A stretch of 64,000 nucleotides of DNA from Rhodococcus sp. 14-1411-2a (GCF_002259485.1 NZ_NPGA01000020.1:558001-622000); one strand, 5' to 3'; counted from the first letter of the stretch, positions 20,044 through 28,309 are shown. The notes: generated by a model not told the origin, from the letters alone. Program-made: numbers and translations.

Positions 20044-20085
20044 TTTCTCGTGCTGGCGAAACTGTTCTTGCGGTACAAACACAGA

Positions 20086-20125
20086 TAGCCAACGAGGAAC
20101 AGTCTAAGCACTGCCTCGTTGGCTA
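20086..20125 (-). terminator. Terminator-like hairpin after rpsO
   Basis: TAGCCAACGAGG at 20086-20097 pairs exactly with 20114-20125 across a 16-base loop that can add a few pairs. On the minus strand it is followed by the T-rich TCTGTGTTTGT. It lies 76 bases past the rpsO stop and probably ends the rpsO transcript or attenuates read-through into gpsI. Confidence 0.65.
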
Positions 20126-20201
20126 CTGCACTATTGCTGCGAGTCGGGTGCGCACCGGCGCGTCGAACCGTGCATCGGTGACATCCTCGCGTCGATGCGA
20201 A

Positions 20202-20471
20202 TTATCGACGCAGACCCAGACGCTCGATGAGCGAGCGGTAGCGGGTGACGTCGACCTTCGCGATGTACTTGAGCAGACGACGACGACGTCCGACCAGCAG
20301 CAGCAGGCCGCGGCGGGAGTGGTGGTCGTGCTTGTGCGTCTTGAGGTGCTCGGTCAAGTCGACGATGCGCTTGGTGAGCATTGCAACCTGCGCCTCGGGC
20401 GAACCCGTGTCGGTGGGGTGCAAGCCGTACTCGCCGAGAACGGCCTTCTTCTGTTCGGTGGTCAATGCCAC
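20202..20471 (-). CDS. rpsO: 30S ribosomal protein S15
   Basis: An 89-residue S15, which binds 16S rRNA early in small-subunit assembly. The family signature is clear: [16 protein letters not shown], then [15 protein letters not shown] and the basic [11 protein letters not shown]. The length is exactly that of bacterial S15. It sits between ribF and gpsI in the conserved order. Confidence 0.98.
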   Translation of the reverse strand: MALTTEQKKAVLGEYGLHPTDTGSPEAQVAMLTKRIVDLTEHLKTHKHDHHSRRGLLLLVGRRRRLLKYIAKVDVTRYRSLIERLGLRR

Positions 20472-20592
20472 TGGTACTACTCCTGATCAATGACGTCCGC
20501 GTGAAAGGAAGCTACGCGCCCGGTGTCGAGACCACGGGATCGAAGCCGGTACAGCCGCCGCGGACCGCAGCGAGCACCGAGGGGACAGCCTA

Positions 20593-21561
20593 TCAGGCCG
20601 TGCTGGCCGCCAGGATCGTCCGGGCCCGCTCGGCGTCGCGGCCCATCTCCTCCACGAGGGCTTCCATCGAGTCGAACTTCTCCATGCCGCGCAGTCGGTC
20701 GACGAAGTCGACTGCCACGTGCTGCCCGTACAGGTCGGCCTCACCGTCGAGGACGAATGCCTCGACGGTCCTGGTACGACCCGAGAACGTGGGATTGGTG
20801 CCCACCGATACGGCAGCCGGATGCCGCTCCCCCGGAGTGACCGTCCCCATGATCGGACCCGGCCCGAGCACGGTGAACCATGCCGCGTACACGCCGTCGG
20901 CGGGAATGGCCGAGTACATGGGCGGCGCGACATTGGCTGTGGGATAACCCATTTGGCGACCTCGGCCGTCTCCGTGCACGACGACTCCTTCGACGCGATG
21001 CGGTCGCCCGAGCGCGGCGGTGGCTGCAGCGACGTCACCGGCGTCCACACACGATCTGATGTACGTCGAGGAGAACGTCACGGCGTGCTCGGCGAGCAGG
21101 TTGACTCCGTCGACTGCGAATCCGGACCGTTCGCCGATCTTGCGCAGCATGGGCACGGTGCCGAGCGCCTTCTTCCCGTAGGTGAAGTTCTCACCGACGA
21201 CGACCTCGGCAACGTGCAGGCGTTCGATCAGGATCTCGTGCACGTAACGCTCGGGAGTGAGCTTCATCAACTCGGGCGTGAACGGCATGACGCAGAAGAC
21301 GTCGATACCCAGCTCCTCGGCGAGTTCGGCCCGCCTCGTCAGGGTCGTCAACTGAGCAGGATGGCTTCCCGGTCGCACGACCTCCATCGGATGGGGATCG
21401 AACGTCATGAGCACGCTGGGAACGCCGCGCTTCTTCGCAGCGGCCACCGCTCGCCCGATCAGTTGTGCGTGTCCGCGATGAACGCCGTCGAAGACGCCGA
21501 TCGTGAGCACGCACCGACCCCAGTCGGCAGGTACATCGTCGAGACCTCGCCATCTCTGCAC
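20593..21561 (-). CDS. ribF: Bifunctional riboflavin kinase/FAD synthetase
   Basis: A 322-residue enzyme making FMN from riboflavin and then FAD. The N-terminal nucleotidyltransferase domain has GVFDGVHRGHAQLIG (HxGH at 28-31) and the later FSSTYIRS. The C-terminal kinase domain has GRGRQMGYPTANV and VSVGTNPTF. The GTG at 21561 gives the usual QRWRG N-terminus; longer frames upstream are not conserved. A TAGGCT box lies seven bases before the GTG, suggesting a leaderless message. Confidence 0.96.
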   Translation of the reverse strand: MQRWRGLDDVPADWGRCVLTIGVFDGVHRGHAQLIGRAVAAAKKRGVPSVLMTFDPHPMEVVRPGSHPAQLTTLTRRAELAEELGIDVFCVMPFTPELMKLTPERYVHEILIERLHVAEVVVGENFTYGKKALGTVPMLRKIGERSGFAVDGVNLLAEHAVTFSSTYIRSCVDAGDVAAATAALGRPHRVEGVVVHGDGRGRQMGYPTANVAPPMYSAIPADGVYAAWFTVLGPGPIMGTVTPGERHPAAVSVGTNPTFSGRTRTVEAFVLDGEADLYGQHVAVDFVDRLRGMEKFDSMEALVEEMGRDAERARTILAASTA

Positions 21562-21568
21562 ACCGCGA

Positions 21569-21574
21569 AGCCTA
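21569..21574 (-). promoter_or_regulatory. Leaderless-type -10 box of ribF
   Basis: On the minus strand TAGGCT is followed by seven bases (TCGCGGT) and the ribF GTG. It overlaps no other gene and faces the Mn transporter promoter across about 90 bases. Confidence 0.5.
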
Positions 21575-21628
21575 CGGCCCGACGGCCGCTCGGTCACTCT
21601 CGGACAGGCGTGTCGCGCGCGGCACGTA

Positions 21629-21656
21629 TGGACAAAAAGGTATCCCCACGGTAAAT
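21629..21656 (+). promoter_or_regulatory. Candidate promoter of the Mn transporter operon
   Basis: TGGACA (21629-21634) resembles a -35 box. Sixteen bases later GTAAAT (21651-21656) could be a -10 box, with transcription starting near the GTG at 21665. An alternative -10 is TAACTT at 21670-21675, overlapping the operator at 21659-21672, but it would put the RNA start inside the coding frame. Confidence 0.4.
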
Positions 21657-21658
21657 GT

Positions 21659-21672
21659 TTCGGTGTGCCTAA
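21659..21672. promoter_or_regulatory. DtxR/MntR-like operator upstream of the Mn transporter
   Basis: TTCGGTGTGCCTAA has the dyad layout of the DtxR-family box (TTAGG, four bases, CCTAA) with one mismatch in the left half and a perfect right half. The same layout occurs before mntR at 24341-24354. Binding by the neighbouring MntR is inferred from position. Confidence 0.6.
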
Positions 21673-22627
21673 CTTTTTTCTTCGCCGGTGTGGATCGCGC
21701 AGTGGGCGGATTCTCGCGAGCTGGGCCGTGGTGGGACTACTGGTGGCAGCCTCGAGCGGCTGCGCCCGTGCCGTCGGGGAGGACGATCCGGCGGTGCTCG
21801 ACGACGGCAGACCCCTGGTTCTGACGACCTTCACCGTCCTCGCCGACATGGCCGCCAATGTCGCCGGCGATCACCTCCGAGTGGAATCGATCACAAAAGC
21901 CGGAGCCGAGATCCACGGCTACGAGCCGACCCCAGGAGACCTACGCACCGCAGAGCAGGCCGAGCTGATCCTGGACAACGGTCTCGGGCTGGAGGCCTGG
22001 TTCGATAAATTCGTCGAGCGCATCCCCGCACCCCACGCCGTGGTGAGTGCGAACGTGGACCCGATCTACATTCGCGACGACGCCTACGCCGGCAAAGCGA
22101 ACCCCCACGCATGGATGTCGCCCGTCGTGGCCGAGACGTACGTCGAGAACATCGCCGACGCCTTCGTCGCGCTCGATCCCGCCAACACCGACGACTACCG
22201 CGCGAACGCAGCCGCATACGTGGGACAACTACGCGAGGTCGGTGCCGAACTGGCCGCGGATCTCTCCGGGCTACCGGCTCGTCAGCGCGCGCTCGTCACC
22301 TGCGAGGGCGCATTCGGCTATCTGGCCCGCGACTTCGATCTGCAGGAGGCCTACCTGTGGCCGGTCAACGCCGAGCAGGAAGGAACGCCGAAGCAGGTGG
22401 TCCGCACCATCGACTTCGTTCGCGACAACGACGTACCTGCCGTGTTCTGCGAGTCGACGGTCTCGGACAAGGCGCAGCTGCAGGTCGCCGAGGACACCGG
22501 CGCGCGGTTCGGCGGACAGCTCTACGTCGATTCTCTGAGCGACGCCACCGGACCGGTCCCCACGTACCTGGATCTACTGCGCTACGACGCACGGTTGATC
22601 GCCGACGCACTGGTAGGAGAACGATGA
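21665..22627 (+). CDS. Manganese-type ABC transporter substrate-binding lipoprotein
   Basis: A 320-residue cluster A-I metal-binding lipoprotein. An Arg-rich N-region, hydrophobic core and AASSGC lipobox place lipidation at Cys33. Metal ligands read as His in EIHGYEPTPGD, His in NPHAWMSP, Glu in TCEGAFGYL and Asp in YVDSLSD. This His-His-Glu-Asp set is that of PsaA/MntC/SitA manganese or iron binders, not the three-His ZnuA set. The GTG at 21665 was chosen to keep the basic N-region, although it overlaps the operator; the only later in-frame start would give a signal peptide without charge. It overlaps the ATPase gene as ATGA. Confidence 0.88.
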   Translation: MPNFFLRRCGSRSGRILASWAVVGLLVAASSGCARAVGEDDPAVLDDGRPLVLTTFTVLADMAANVAGDHLRVESITKAGAEIHGYEPTPGDLRTAEQAELILDNGLGLEAWFDKFVERIPAPHAVVSANVDPIYIRDDAYAGKANPHAWMSPVVAETYVENIADAFVALDPANTDDYRANAAAYVGQLREVGAELAADLSGLPARQRALVTCEGAFGYLARDFDLQEAYLWPVNAEQEGTPKQVVRTIDFVRDNDVPAVFCESTVSDKAQLQVAEDTGARFGGQLYVDSLSDATGPVPTYLDLLRYDARLIADALVGER

Positions 22628-23451
22628 CCCAGCACACTGGAGACCCGCGTCAAAGGACCCCGCACGAGACCGGGGCAGCGCTGTCGGTGGACGCCGTCAA
22701 CGTTCGATACCGCGACGTCGTAGCCCTCACCGATGCCAGCCTGACCCTCGCACCCGGCCGGGTGTGCGGGTTGGTCGGAATGAACGGGTCAGGCAAGTCG
22801 ACGCTGTTCAAAGCCGTCATGGGAGTGGTCAAGCCCAACTCCGGCTCGATCACCGTGTTCGGCGGAGACCCGGCGCAGGCGCGCAAGGCCGGCACGGTCA
22901 GCTACGTGCCCCAGGCGGAATCCGTCGATTGGACATTCCCGATCAGCGTGCGCGACGTGGTGATGATGGGCCGATACGGGAAGCAGAATTTTCTCCGCAC
23001 TCCCCGAGCCGCCGATCGACTGGCCGTCGACGAGGCTCTGCAGCGCGTCGACCTCGCCGAACTGGCGAACCGACAGATCGGCCAGCTCTCCGGCGGTCAG
23101 CGCAAGCGTGCGTTCGTCGCCCGCGCCATCGCCCAGGAGGCATCGCTGCTGTTGCTCGACGAGCCCTTCGCCGGTGTGGACAAGAAAACCGAGGCAACCA
23201 TCACCCGGCTGCTCCGCGAACTCGCAGCACAGGGTGCGTCGGTTCTGGTGTCCACACACGATCTACATGCCCTACCGGAACTGTGCGACGAAGCGATCCT
23301 GCTGCAGCAGCGCGTGCTGATGCACGGCAGTCCGACCGACGTACTGCGCCCGGAGAACCTGGCGCTGGCCTTCGGCATCGACCCGTCGAAGGTCGGCGAG
23401 TTGGGTGCGGGCACTCGAAATCCGGCCACCCGAACCACGGAAGCGAGCTGA
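22624..23451 (+). CDS. Manganese-type ABC transporter ATP-binding protein
   Basis: A 275-residue ABC ATPase that would power Mn(II) import. Walker A is GMNGSGKST (about residues 53-61), the Q-loop reads YVPQAESVDW, the signature is QLSGGQRKR, Walker B is LLLLDEPFAGVD and the H-loop STHDLH. The PQAESVDWTFP segment is typical of Mn/Zn transporter ATPases. The ~20-residue N-terminal extension before the fold is polar. The start at 22624 overlaps the previous stop; the longer frame upstream is out-of-frame sequence of that gene. Confidence 0.92.
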   Translation: MTQHTGDPRQRTPHETGAALSVDAVNVRYRDVVALTDASLTLAPGRVCGLVGMNGSGKSTLFKAVMGVVKPNSGSITVFGGDPAQARKAGTVSYVPQAESVDWTFPISVRDVVMMGRYGKQNFLRTPRAADRLAVDEALQRVDLAELANRQIGQLSGGQRKRAFVARAIAQEASLLLLDEPFAGVDKKTEATITRLLRELAAQGASVLVSTHDLHALPELCDEAILLQQRVLMHGSPTDVLRPENLALAFGIDPSKVGELGAGTRNPATRTTEAS

Positions 23452-23454
23452 ACC

Positions 23455-24327
23455 GTGTATCTGATCGATTTTCTCGTGGACCCACTCGAATACACCTTCA
23501 TGCAGCGAGCCCTCCTGGTCACTGTCACCGCCTCCATCGTGTGCGCGGTGCTGAGCTGCTGGCTCGTCCTCATCGGGTGGTCGCTGATGGGCGACGCCGT
23601 CTCGCACGCAGTTCTTCCCGGCGTCGCGCTGTCGTACCTGTTCGGGGCACCGTTCGCGATCGGAGCGCTGCTGTTCGCCCTCATCGCGGTCGGTGCCATC
23701 GGAGTGGTCCGCAACACCACCATCGTCAAGGAGGACGCCGCGATCGGCGTCGTCTTCACCACCTTGTTCGCGCTCGGCGTCGTCCTGATCTCCAAGTTTC
23801 CGAGTCAGATCGACCTCAATCACATCCTGTTCGGCAATCTGCTGGGAGTCTCGCAGGCAGACATGGTTCAGGTGTTCGTCCTCGGCGGTATCGCGCTGGT
23901 CGTCATGATCGTCAAGCGTCGCGACTTCACTCTCTTCGCCTTCGACCGCACCCAGGCCCGCGCCGTAGGCATCAACCCGTCGGTGATCTCGGCCGTCATG
24001 CTGACCCTGCTCGCCCTGACGACCGTGGTCGCGCTCCAGGCCGTCGGCGTCATCCTCGTGGTGGCGATGCTGATCACTCCCGGTGCGTCCGCCTATCTGC
24101 TCACGCACAGCTTCGGCCGCATGCTCGTGCTGGCACCGGTCATTTCGGTGGGTTGCGCGCTGGTGGGGATCTACGCCAGCTTCTACCTCGACGTGTCCTC
24201 CGGCGGCAGCGTCGTGCTCACCCAGGGACTGGTCTTCGTCCTTGCCTACCTGCTGAGCCCGTCGCAGGGCATCGTCGTCCGCGCCCTGCGGCAGCGCAGA
24301 CAGGTGCCGGTGGCTCCGGCCGGGTGA
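23455..24327 (+). CDS. Manganese-type ABC transporter permease
   Basis: A 290-residue membrane protein of the ABC-3 family with about eight hydrophobic helices. The MGDAVSHAVLPGVALSYL stretch and the later VGINPSVIS coupling segment are family marks. It starts with GTG three bases after the ATPase stop and finishes the transporter operon. The regulator mntR follows from its own promoter. Confidence 0.92.
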   Translation: MYLIDFLVDPLEYTFMQRALLVTVTASIVCAVLSCWLVLIGWSLMGDAVSHAVLPGVALSYLFGAPFAIGALLFALIAVGAIGVVRNTTIVKEDAAIGVVFTTLFALGVVLISKFPSQIDLNHILFGNLLGVSQADMVQVFVLGGIALVVMIVKRRDFTLFAFDRTQARAVGINPSVISAVMLTLLALTTVVALQAVGVILVVAMLITPGASAYLLTHSFGRMLVLAPVISVGCALVGIYASFYLDVSSGGSVVLTQGLVFVLAYLLSPSQGIVVRALRQRRQVPVAPAG

Positions 24328-24340
24328 GATGTCTTTTTCC

Positions 24341-24354
24341 ATTGGATTGCCTAA
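24341..24354. promoter_or_regulatory. DtxR/MntR-like operator overlapping the mntR -10 box
   Basis: ATTGGATTGCCTAA has the right half CCTAA, a four-base spacer and a partly matching left half. Its last three bases are the start of TAAGCT (24352-24357), a TANNNT box seven bases before the mntR GTG. Binding here would block the promoter, so autorepression is the natural reading (inference). Confidence 0.55.
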
Positions 24355-24364
24355 GCTCGGCGAC

Positions 24365-25081
24365 GTGGCGCTACGAAAAGACGATCCCGCACCGGCCGAC
24401 GAGGGCGTCCAGCTGTCCGCGGTTGCGCAGGACTATCTCAAGGTCATCTGGACGGCCAGTGAGTGGAGCGAGGACTCGGTCAGCACCAAGATGCTCTCCG
24501 AGCGCATCGGTGTTTCCGCCTCGACGGTGTCCGAGGCCATTCGCAAGCTCGCCGACCAGGGCATGGTCGACCACGCCCGTTACGGAGCCATCTCACTGAC
24601 CGAGAAGGGTCGTCTCGCTGCCATCGGTATGGTGCGTCGACATCGACTGATCGAGACCTACCTGGTCCGAGAGCTGGGTTACGGCTGGGACGAAGTGCAC
24701 GACGAGGCAGAGATCCTCGAGCATGCCGTCTCGGATCTGATGATGGATCGAATCGACGCCAAACTGGGCCACCCCGAACGCGATCCGCACGGCGACCCGA
24801 TTCCGTCCGTCGACGGTGCGATCGAGGCCCCGTCCGCGACCCGCCTGAGCGACTACCTCGACGGACAGTCCGGCCGAGTCGCCAGAATTTCCGACTCCGA
24901 CCCGGCGATGCTCCGCTACTTCGACTCCGTCGGCATCACGCTGGACCTGCCGATCACGGTGGTCGAACGACGCGACTACGCCGGCACCGTCGCCATCGAG
25001 TTGGCCCGCACCGACGCCACTGATTCGATCGATCTCGGCCACCGCGCCGCAGAGGCGATCTGGATGGTTCCGGCGACCTGA
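24365..25081 (+). CDS. mntR: DtxR-family metal-dependent regulator MntR (SirR-like)
   Basis: A 238-residue metalloregulator. An N-terminal winged helix (STKMLSERIGVSASTVSEAIRKL) is followed by the metal-binding dimerization domain (MVRRHRLIETYLVRELG and DEVHDEAEILEHAVSD). A C-terminal SH3/FeoA-like domain completes the long form of the family. It matches SirR/Rv2788 in mycobacteria, which lies at the same place between ribF and truB. The GTG at 24365 was chosen over ATG 24329 because a TANNNT box and operator lie just before it, inside the longer frame. Confidence 0.9.
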   Translation: MALRKDDPAPADEGVQLSAVAQDYLKVIWTASEWSEDSVSTKMLSERIGVSASTVSEAIRKLADQGMVDHARYGAISLTEKGRLAAIGMVRRHRLIETYLVRELGYGWDEVHDEAEILEHAVSDLMMDRIDAKLGHPERDPHGDPIPSVDGAIEAPSATRLSDYLDGQSGRVARISDSDPAMLRYFDSVGITLDLPITVVERRDYAGTVAIELARTDATDSIDLGHRAAEAIWMVPAT

Positions 25082-25115
25082 TCGCCGGGTCGGTGCCGCA
25101 TCCGTGCCGAATGTT

Positions 25116-26048
25116 TCAGTGCCCGCGCAAGGTCGCGGGCCGCACGACCATGACCGAACTGGCGCGCTTGCCCTTCTCCTGGAGCAGAGCGATGGTGTGC
25201 CCGGTGGGATCGACCGCCGCGTACACCCCGTCGATTCCTATCGGATCCAGCCACCGTCCCTGGCTCAACGATTCCGCCTCACTCGCGTCGATCTGCCGGT
25301 GCGGGAACGCCGTTCGGGCCGCCTGATCGATGTCCAGGCTCACGGCCGGGTCCTCTGCCAGTTCTTCGAGTGTCCGTGCGTGGTCGAGGGTGAAAGGTCC
25401 GACGCGGGTGCGGCGCAGCACGGTCAGGTGGCCGCCGACGCCGAGCGCCGCGCCGAGGTCGCGCGCCAGAGCCCGAACGTACGTCCCCGACGTGCAGTCA
25501 ACCTCGACATCGAGGTCGACGAACGCCGATTCGCCCTCCGCCACGTCGCGCCTGGCCGTCACGTCGAATCGGGTGACGCTGACCTTGCGCGGGGCGAGTG
25601 TGAATTCCTCACCTGCGCGAGACAGTTTGTGGGCGCGTTGCCCGTCGACCTTGATGGCGCTGACACTGGCGGGAACCTGCTCGATGTCACCGGTCAGGGC
25701 GGCAATCGCGGTCGAGATCTCGGTGTCGGAGACATGCGCGGCCGAAACATCGGCCAGGACGTCGCCCTCGGCGTCGTCGGTCGTCGTGCTCCGGCCGAGC
25801 CGGATGGTGGCGGTGTACGACTTGGTGGTCAGCGAGAGCAGTCCCAGCATCTTGGTCGCACGCTCCACGCCGAGCACGAGCACGCCGGTCGCCATGGGGT
25901 CCAAGGTCCCCGCATGGCCGACCTTTCTGGTGCGCAACAGTTTTCGGCACGACGCCACCACATCGTGGCTCGTCACTCCCGGCCCCTTGTCGACCACCAG
26001 CAGGCCGGCACCGACGAGACCGGACGAAATCTTTTCGCGAGCACTCAC
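25116..26048 (-). CDS. truB: tRNA pseudouridine(55) synthase
   Basis: A 310-residue TruB, which makes pseudouridine 55 in the T-loop of tRNAs. The catalytic aspartate is Asp50 in GHAGTLDPMATGVL. SYTATIRLGRST and VDVEVDCTSGTYVRALARDLG follow in family order, and an actinobacterial-type C-terminal domain is present. The GTG at 26048 was chosen since the longer frame begins with non-conserved sequence. It converges on mntR across 34 bases and lies 35 bases after pptT. Confidence 0.96.
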   Translation of the reverse strand: MSAREKISSGLVGAGLLVVDKGPGVTSHDVVASCRKLLRTRKVGHAGTLDPMATGVLVLGVERATKMLGLLSLTTKSYTATIRLGRSTTTDDAEGDVLADVSAAHVSDTEISTAIAALTGDIEQVPASVSAIKVDGQRAHKLSRAGEEFTLAPRKVSVTRFDVTARRDVAEGESAFVDLDVEVDCTSGTYVRALARDLGAALGVGGHLTVLRRTRVGPFTLDHARTLEELAEDPAVSLDIDQAARTAFPHRQIDASEAESLSQGRWLDPIGIDGVYAAVDPTGHTIALLQEKGKRASSVMVVRPATLRGH

Positions 26049-26083
26049 GAGAGAGCATTGTGCCAGGCTCGCGGAGCAGGTCG

Positions 26084-26749
26084 TCACATCACCGAGATCG
26101 CGGTCATCACCAGACCGCCCGCCACCATCCATCGACCGTCGAAGGCCCGCAGCGGCGGACCGGACACCGTGTCTCCTGGCACCAGCAGCTCGGAACGGAA
26201 CGTTCCCGAAATGTCGTCACCGGAGCCGGTGCGCTCGAAGGTGATGTGTGCGTCCTCGAAGCCGAGCCAGCGTCCGGTCAACGGCTCCCAGGCCTTGTAC
26301 GTCGCTTCCTTGGCGCAGAACAACACTCGATCCCAGTGCACGTCCTCGCGGCCCGCGGTCGCGAGCCACTCCCGTTCGGCCTCGAGACTCACCGCCTCGA
26401 GCACTCCATCGGGCAAGGGTCCGTGCGGCTCGGCGTCGATTCCCACCGAACGCACCTGCATCGAGTAGGCCAACACCGCACCGCGATACCCGTCGCAGTG
26501 CGTCAACGATCCGACCACACCCTTCGGCCACTGCGGAGCACCGGACTTGCCGCGCATGATCGGCGCAGGCTCGACACCCAGCTTCTCCATCGCCACCCGC
26601 GCACAGTGTCGGGCCGAGGTGAACTCACGCTTGCGCTTGTCCACCGCCTTGGCCACCAGCGGGGCCTCGAGCGGATGGGGCGTCAAACCCGGTGGGTCCG
26701 CGAACAATTCGGCCGAGACGACGCCGTTGGGAAGTATCGATTCGATCAC
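26084..26749 (-). CDS. pptT: 4'-phosphopantetheinyl transferase
   Basis: A 221-residue Sfp-type transferase that activates carrier proteins by moving phosphopantetheine from coenzyme A. Mg-binding residues are visible in SVGIDAEPHG (Asp105, Glu107) and in FCAKEATYKAW (Glu148, with Lys152). KSGAPQWPKGVVGSLTH is the usual CoA-contact region. It corresponds to PptT (Rv2794c), needed for mycolate and siderophore synthesis in mycobacteria. Its GTG overlaps the pptH stop as GTGA, so the two are translated together. Confidence 0.93.
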   Translation of the reverse strand: MIESILPNGVVSAELFADPPGLTPHPLEAPLVAKAVDKRKREFTSARHCARVAMEKLGVEPAPIMRGKSGAPQWPKGVVGSLTHCDGYRGAVLAYSMQVRSVGIDAEPHGPLPDGVLEAVSLEAEREWLATAGREDVHWDRVLFCAKEATYKAWEPLTGRWLGFEDAHITFERTGSGDDISGTFRSELLVPGDTVSGPPLRAFDGRWMVAGGLVMTAISVM

Positions 26750-27669
26750 TTTCCTGCCCTCATCTTCTCTACCTCTGCCTCCATTTCGGGCGTCACCGTG
26801 AAGTGCCCGCCCCACTTGTTCAACGCGCCTGGCGGATACTCGGGGACCGGAAGAATCTGTCGCAGAACGTTTTTCGGTAGGCCGCGGCGCTGCCATTCAC
26901 GCGGGTAGCCCACCGACACCTCCTCGAAGCGAACGCCGTCGTAGTAGGTCGTCCGTGGAATGTGCAAATGCCCGTACACCGAACAGATCGCGTTGTACCG
27001 CGTATGCCAATCCGCCGTCAGAGTGGAACCACACCACAGTGCGAACTCCGGGTAGAACAGCACCTCGGTCGGCTGCCGAACCATCGGGAAATGGTTGATC
27101 AACACCGTCGGAACGGAGGTGTCGAGCGCATCGAGACGCTCCCGGGTGGCGTCGATCCGCGCATGGCACCAGGCATCGCGCGTCGCGTACGGCTGCGAGG
27201 ACAGCAGGAATTCGTCGGTGGCGACCACGTTCTTCTCACGTGCGATCGCCAGGCCGTGTTCCTTGTCTCTCGCTCCCTGCGGCAGGAACGTGTAGTCGTA
27301 GAGCAGGAACATCGGCACGATCGTCGCCGGGCCACCCTCACCCTCCCACCGCAGATAAGGGTCCTCCGGGGTGACGACGTCGATCTCGCGGCACAGGTTG
27401 ACCAGGTACTCGTACCGAGCCGCCCCGTGGATCTGGACGGGATCTTTCACCGTCGTCCAGAGCTCGTGGTTTCCGGGAACCCAGATGACTTTCGCGAAAC
27501 GGCTACGGAGCAGTTCGAGCGCCCACTTGATGTCGTCGGTCTTCTCCGACACGTCGCCGGCGACGATCAGCCAGTCGTCGGGCGATTCGGGAAAGATGTC
27601 CTCGGTCACGGGCCGGTTGCCCCGATGTCCGACGTGAATGTCGCTCACTGCCCACAGCTTCGCTGCCAC
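26746..27669 (-). CDS. pptH: Metallophosphoesterase, PptH-like phosphopantetheinyl hydrolase
   Basis: A 307-residue calcineurin-like phosphoesterase. The metal motifs are in order: SDIHVGH (DxH at 10-12), VAGDVSE, PGNHELW, a later INHFP and YGHLHIPR. It corresponds to Rv2795c, reported to remove phosphopantetheine from carrier proteins and oppose PptT. The tight pptH-pptT overlap supports that pairing. The GTG at 27669 was chosen for the AAGGAA site about eight bases upstream; the longer frame is not conserved. Confidence 0.88.
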   Translation of the reverse strand: MAAKLWAVSDIHVGHRGNRPVTEDIFPESPDDWLIVAGDVSEKTDDIKWALELLRSRFAKVIWVPGNHELWTTVKDPVQIHGAARYEYLVNLCREIDVVTPEDPYLRWEGEGGPATIVPMFLLYDYTFLPQGARDKEHGLAIAREKNVVATDEFLLSSQPYATRDAWCHARIDATRERLDALDTSVPTVLINHFPMVRQPTEVLFYPEFALWCGSTLTADWHTRYNAICSVYGHLHIPRTTYYDGVRFEEVSVGYPREWQRRGLPKNVLRQILPVPEYPPGALNKWGGHFTVTPEMEAEVEKMRAGK

Positions 27670-27910
27670 TGAAAATTCCTTCCGATGCGCTCGGCCGCCG
27701 GCGTCGAATCGCCAGAACCGTCCGAGAACGTACCAACGTCCAATACTCCCTGCAGATTCCGCGACGTATCCGGCGGGGTGATGCGGCAACCCGGTCGACG
27801 GTGGGACGGTACGGCTCACCGAAAACAGGATCTGGTCGAAACACCCGCAGATTCGGGTATATGGTGCCGTTCATGACTTGTTTGCGGATGTCTGCTCGGG
27901 TGGCGTCTCG

Positions 27911-28309
27911 ATGACGGTGCCCCCGGTCCGCGTTCGAGACGCCGCAGCACTCCTCGGTGTCAGTGACGACACCGTCCGTAGATGGATCGACACCGGAGCG
28001 CTCCCGGCGCTCGAGGACGAGAACGGACGCAAGGTCATCGCCGGCCGGGACCTGGCCGACTACGCGCGCGAACATGCTGTCCCTCCGCCGGAGATCGCGT
28101 CGGGCGGAAGCTCTGCACGCAACCGACTCGTGGGGTTGGTCACCGAGGTCGTCTCGGATGCGGTGATGAGCGAGGTGAGCATGCAGTGCGGGCCGTTCAC
28201 GATCGTGTCCCTGATGAGCACCCGCTCGGTTCGCGAACTGGGGCTCGAGCCCGGCAAGGTCACCGTCGCTGTGGTCAAGGCCACGACCGTCATCGTCGAG
28301 ACACCGTAG
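27911..28309 (+). CDS. HTH and Mop/TOBE domain molybdate-responsive protein
   Basis: A 132-residue protein. An excisionase/MerR-like helix-turn-helix at residues 6-33 (VRDAAALLGVSDDTVRRWID) is joined to a TOBE/Mop domain from about residue 64 (RNRLVGLVTEVVSDAVMSEV to the end), which in relatives binds molybdate. It heads the modABC cluster and is probably its sensor or a molybdate-storage regulator. The ATG at 27911 is preferred over 27878 because the added residues are not conserved-looking. The 241 bases between pptH and this start hold promoters for both genes, and I see no other gene. Confidence 0.8.
   Translation: MTVPPVRVRDAAALLGVSDDTVRRWIDTGALPALEDENGRKVIAGRDLADYAREHAVPPPEIASGGSSARNRLVGLVTEVVSDAVMSEVSMQCGPFTIVSLMSTRSVRELGLEPGKVTVAVVKATTVIVETP

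Larger units (their letters stand above)
19810..20201 (-). other. rpsO-gpsI intergenic leader, no gene seen
   Basis: This 392-base stretch contains no convincing gene; open frames here lack ribosome sites and protein-like composition. It holds an imperfectly documented leader for gpsI with two hairpins described separately (20025-20043 and 20086-20125). M. tuberculosis has the lipoprotein gene lppU at this place; it is absent here. Confidence 0.6.

Noticed and set aside
17221-20088. A 955-codon open frame on the plus strand across gpsI
   Set aside because: It is antisense to gpsI and pepR. High GC at third positions leaves the opposite frame open. It has Arg/Asp/His-rich composition and no ribosome site.
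25123-25142. GC-rich inverted repeat (CCCGCG...CGCGGG) near the truB end as a terminator
   Set aside because: It lies inside the truB coding region before its stop is passed and has no T-run.
27685-27876. A 63-codon plus-strand frame between pptH and the Mop protein
   Set aside because: Composition is not protein-like and no ribosome site is seen. Treated as promoter spacer.
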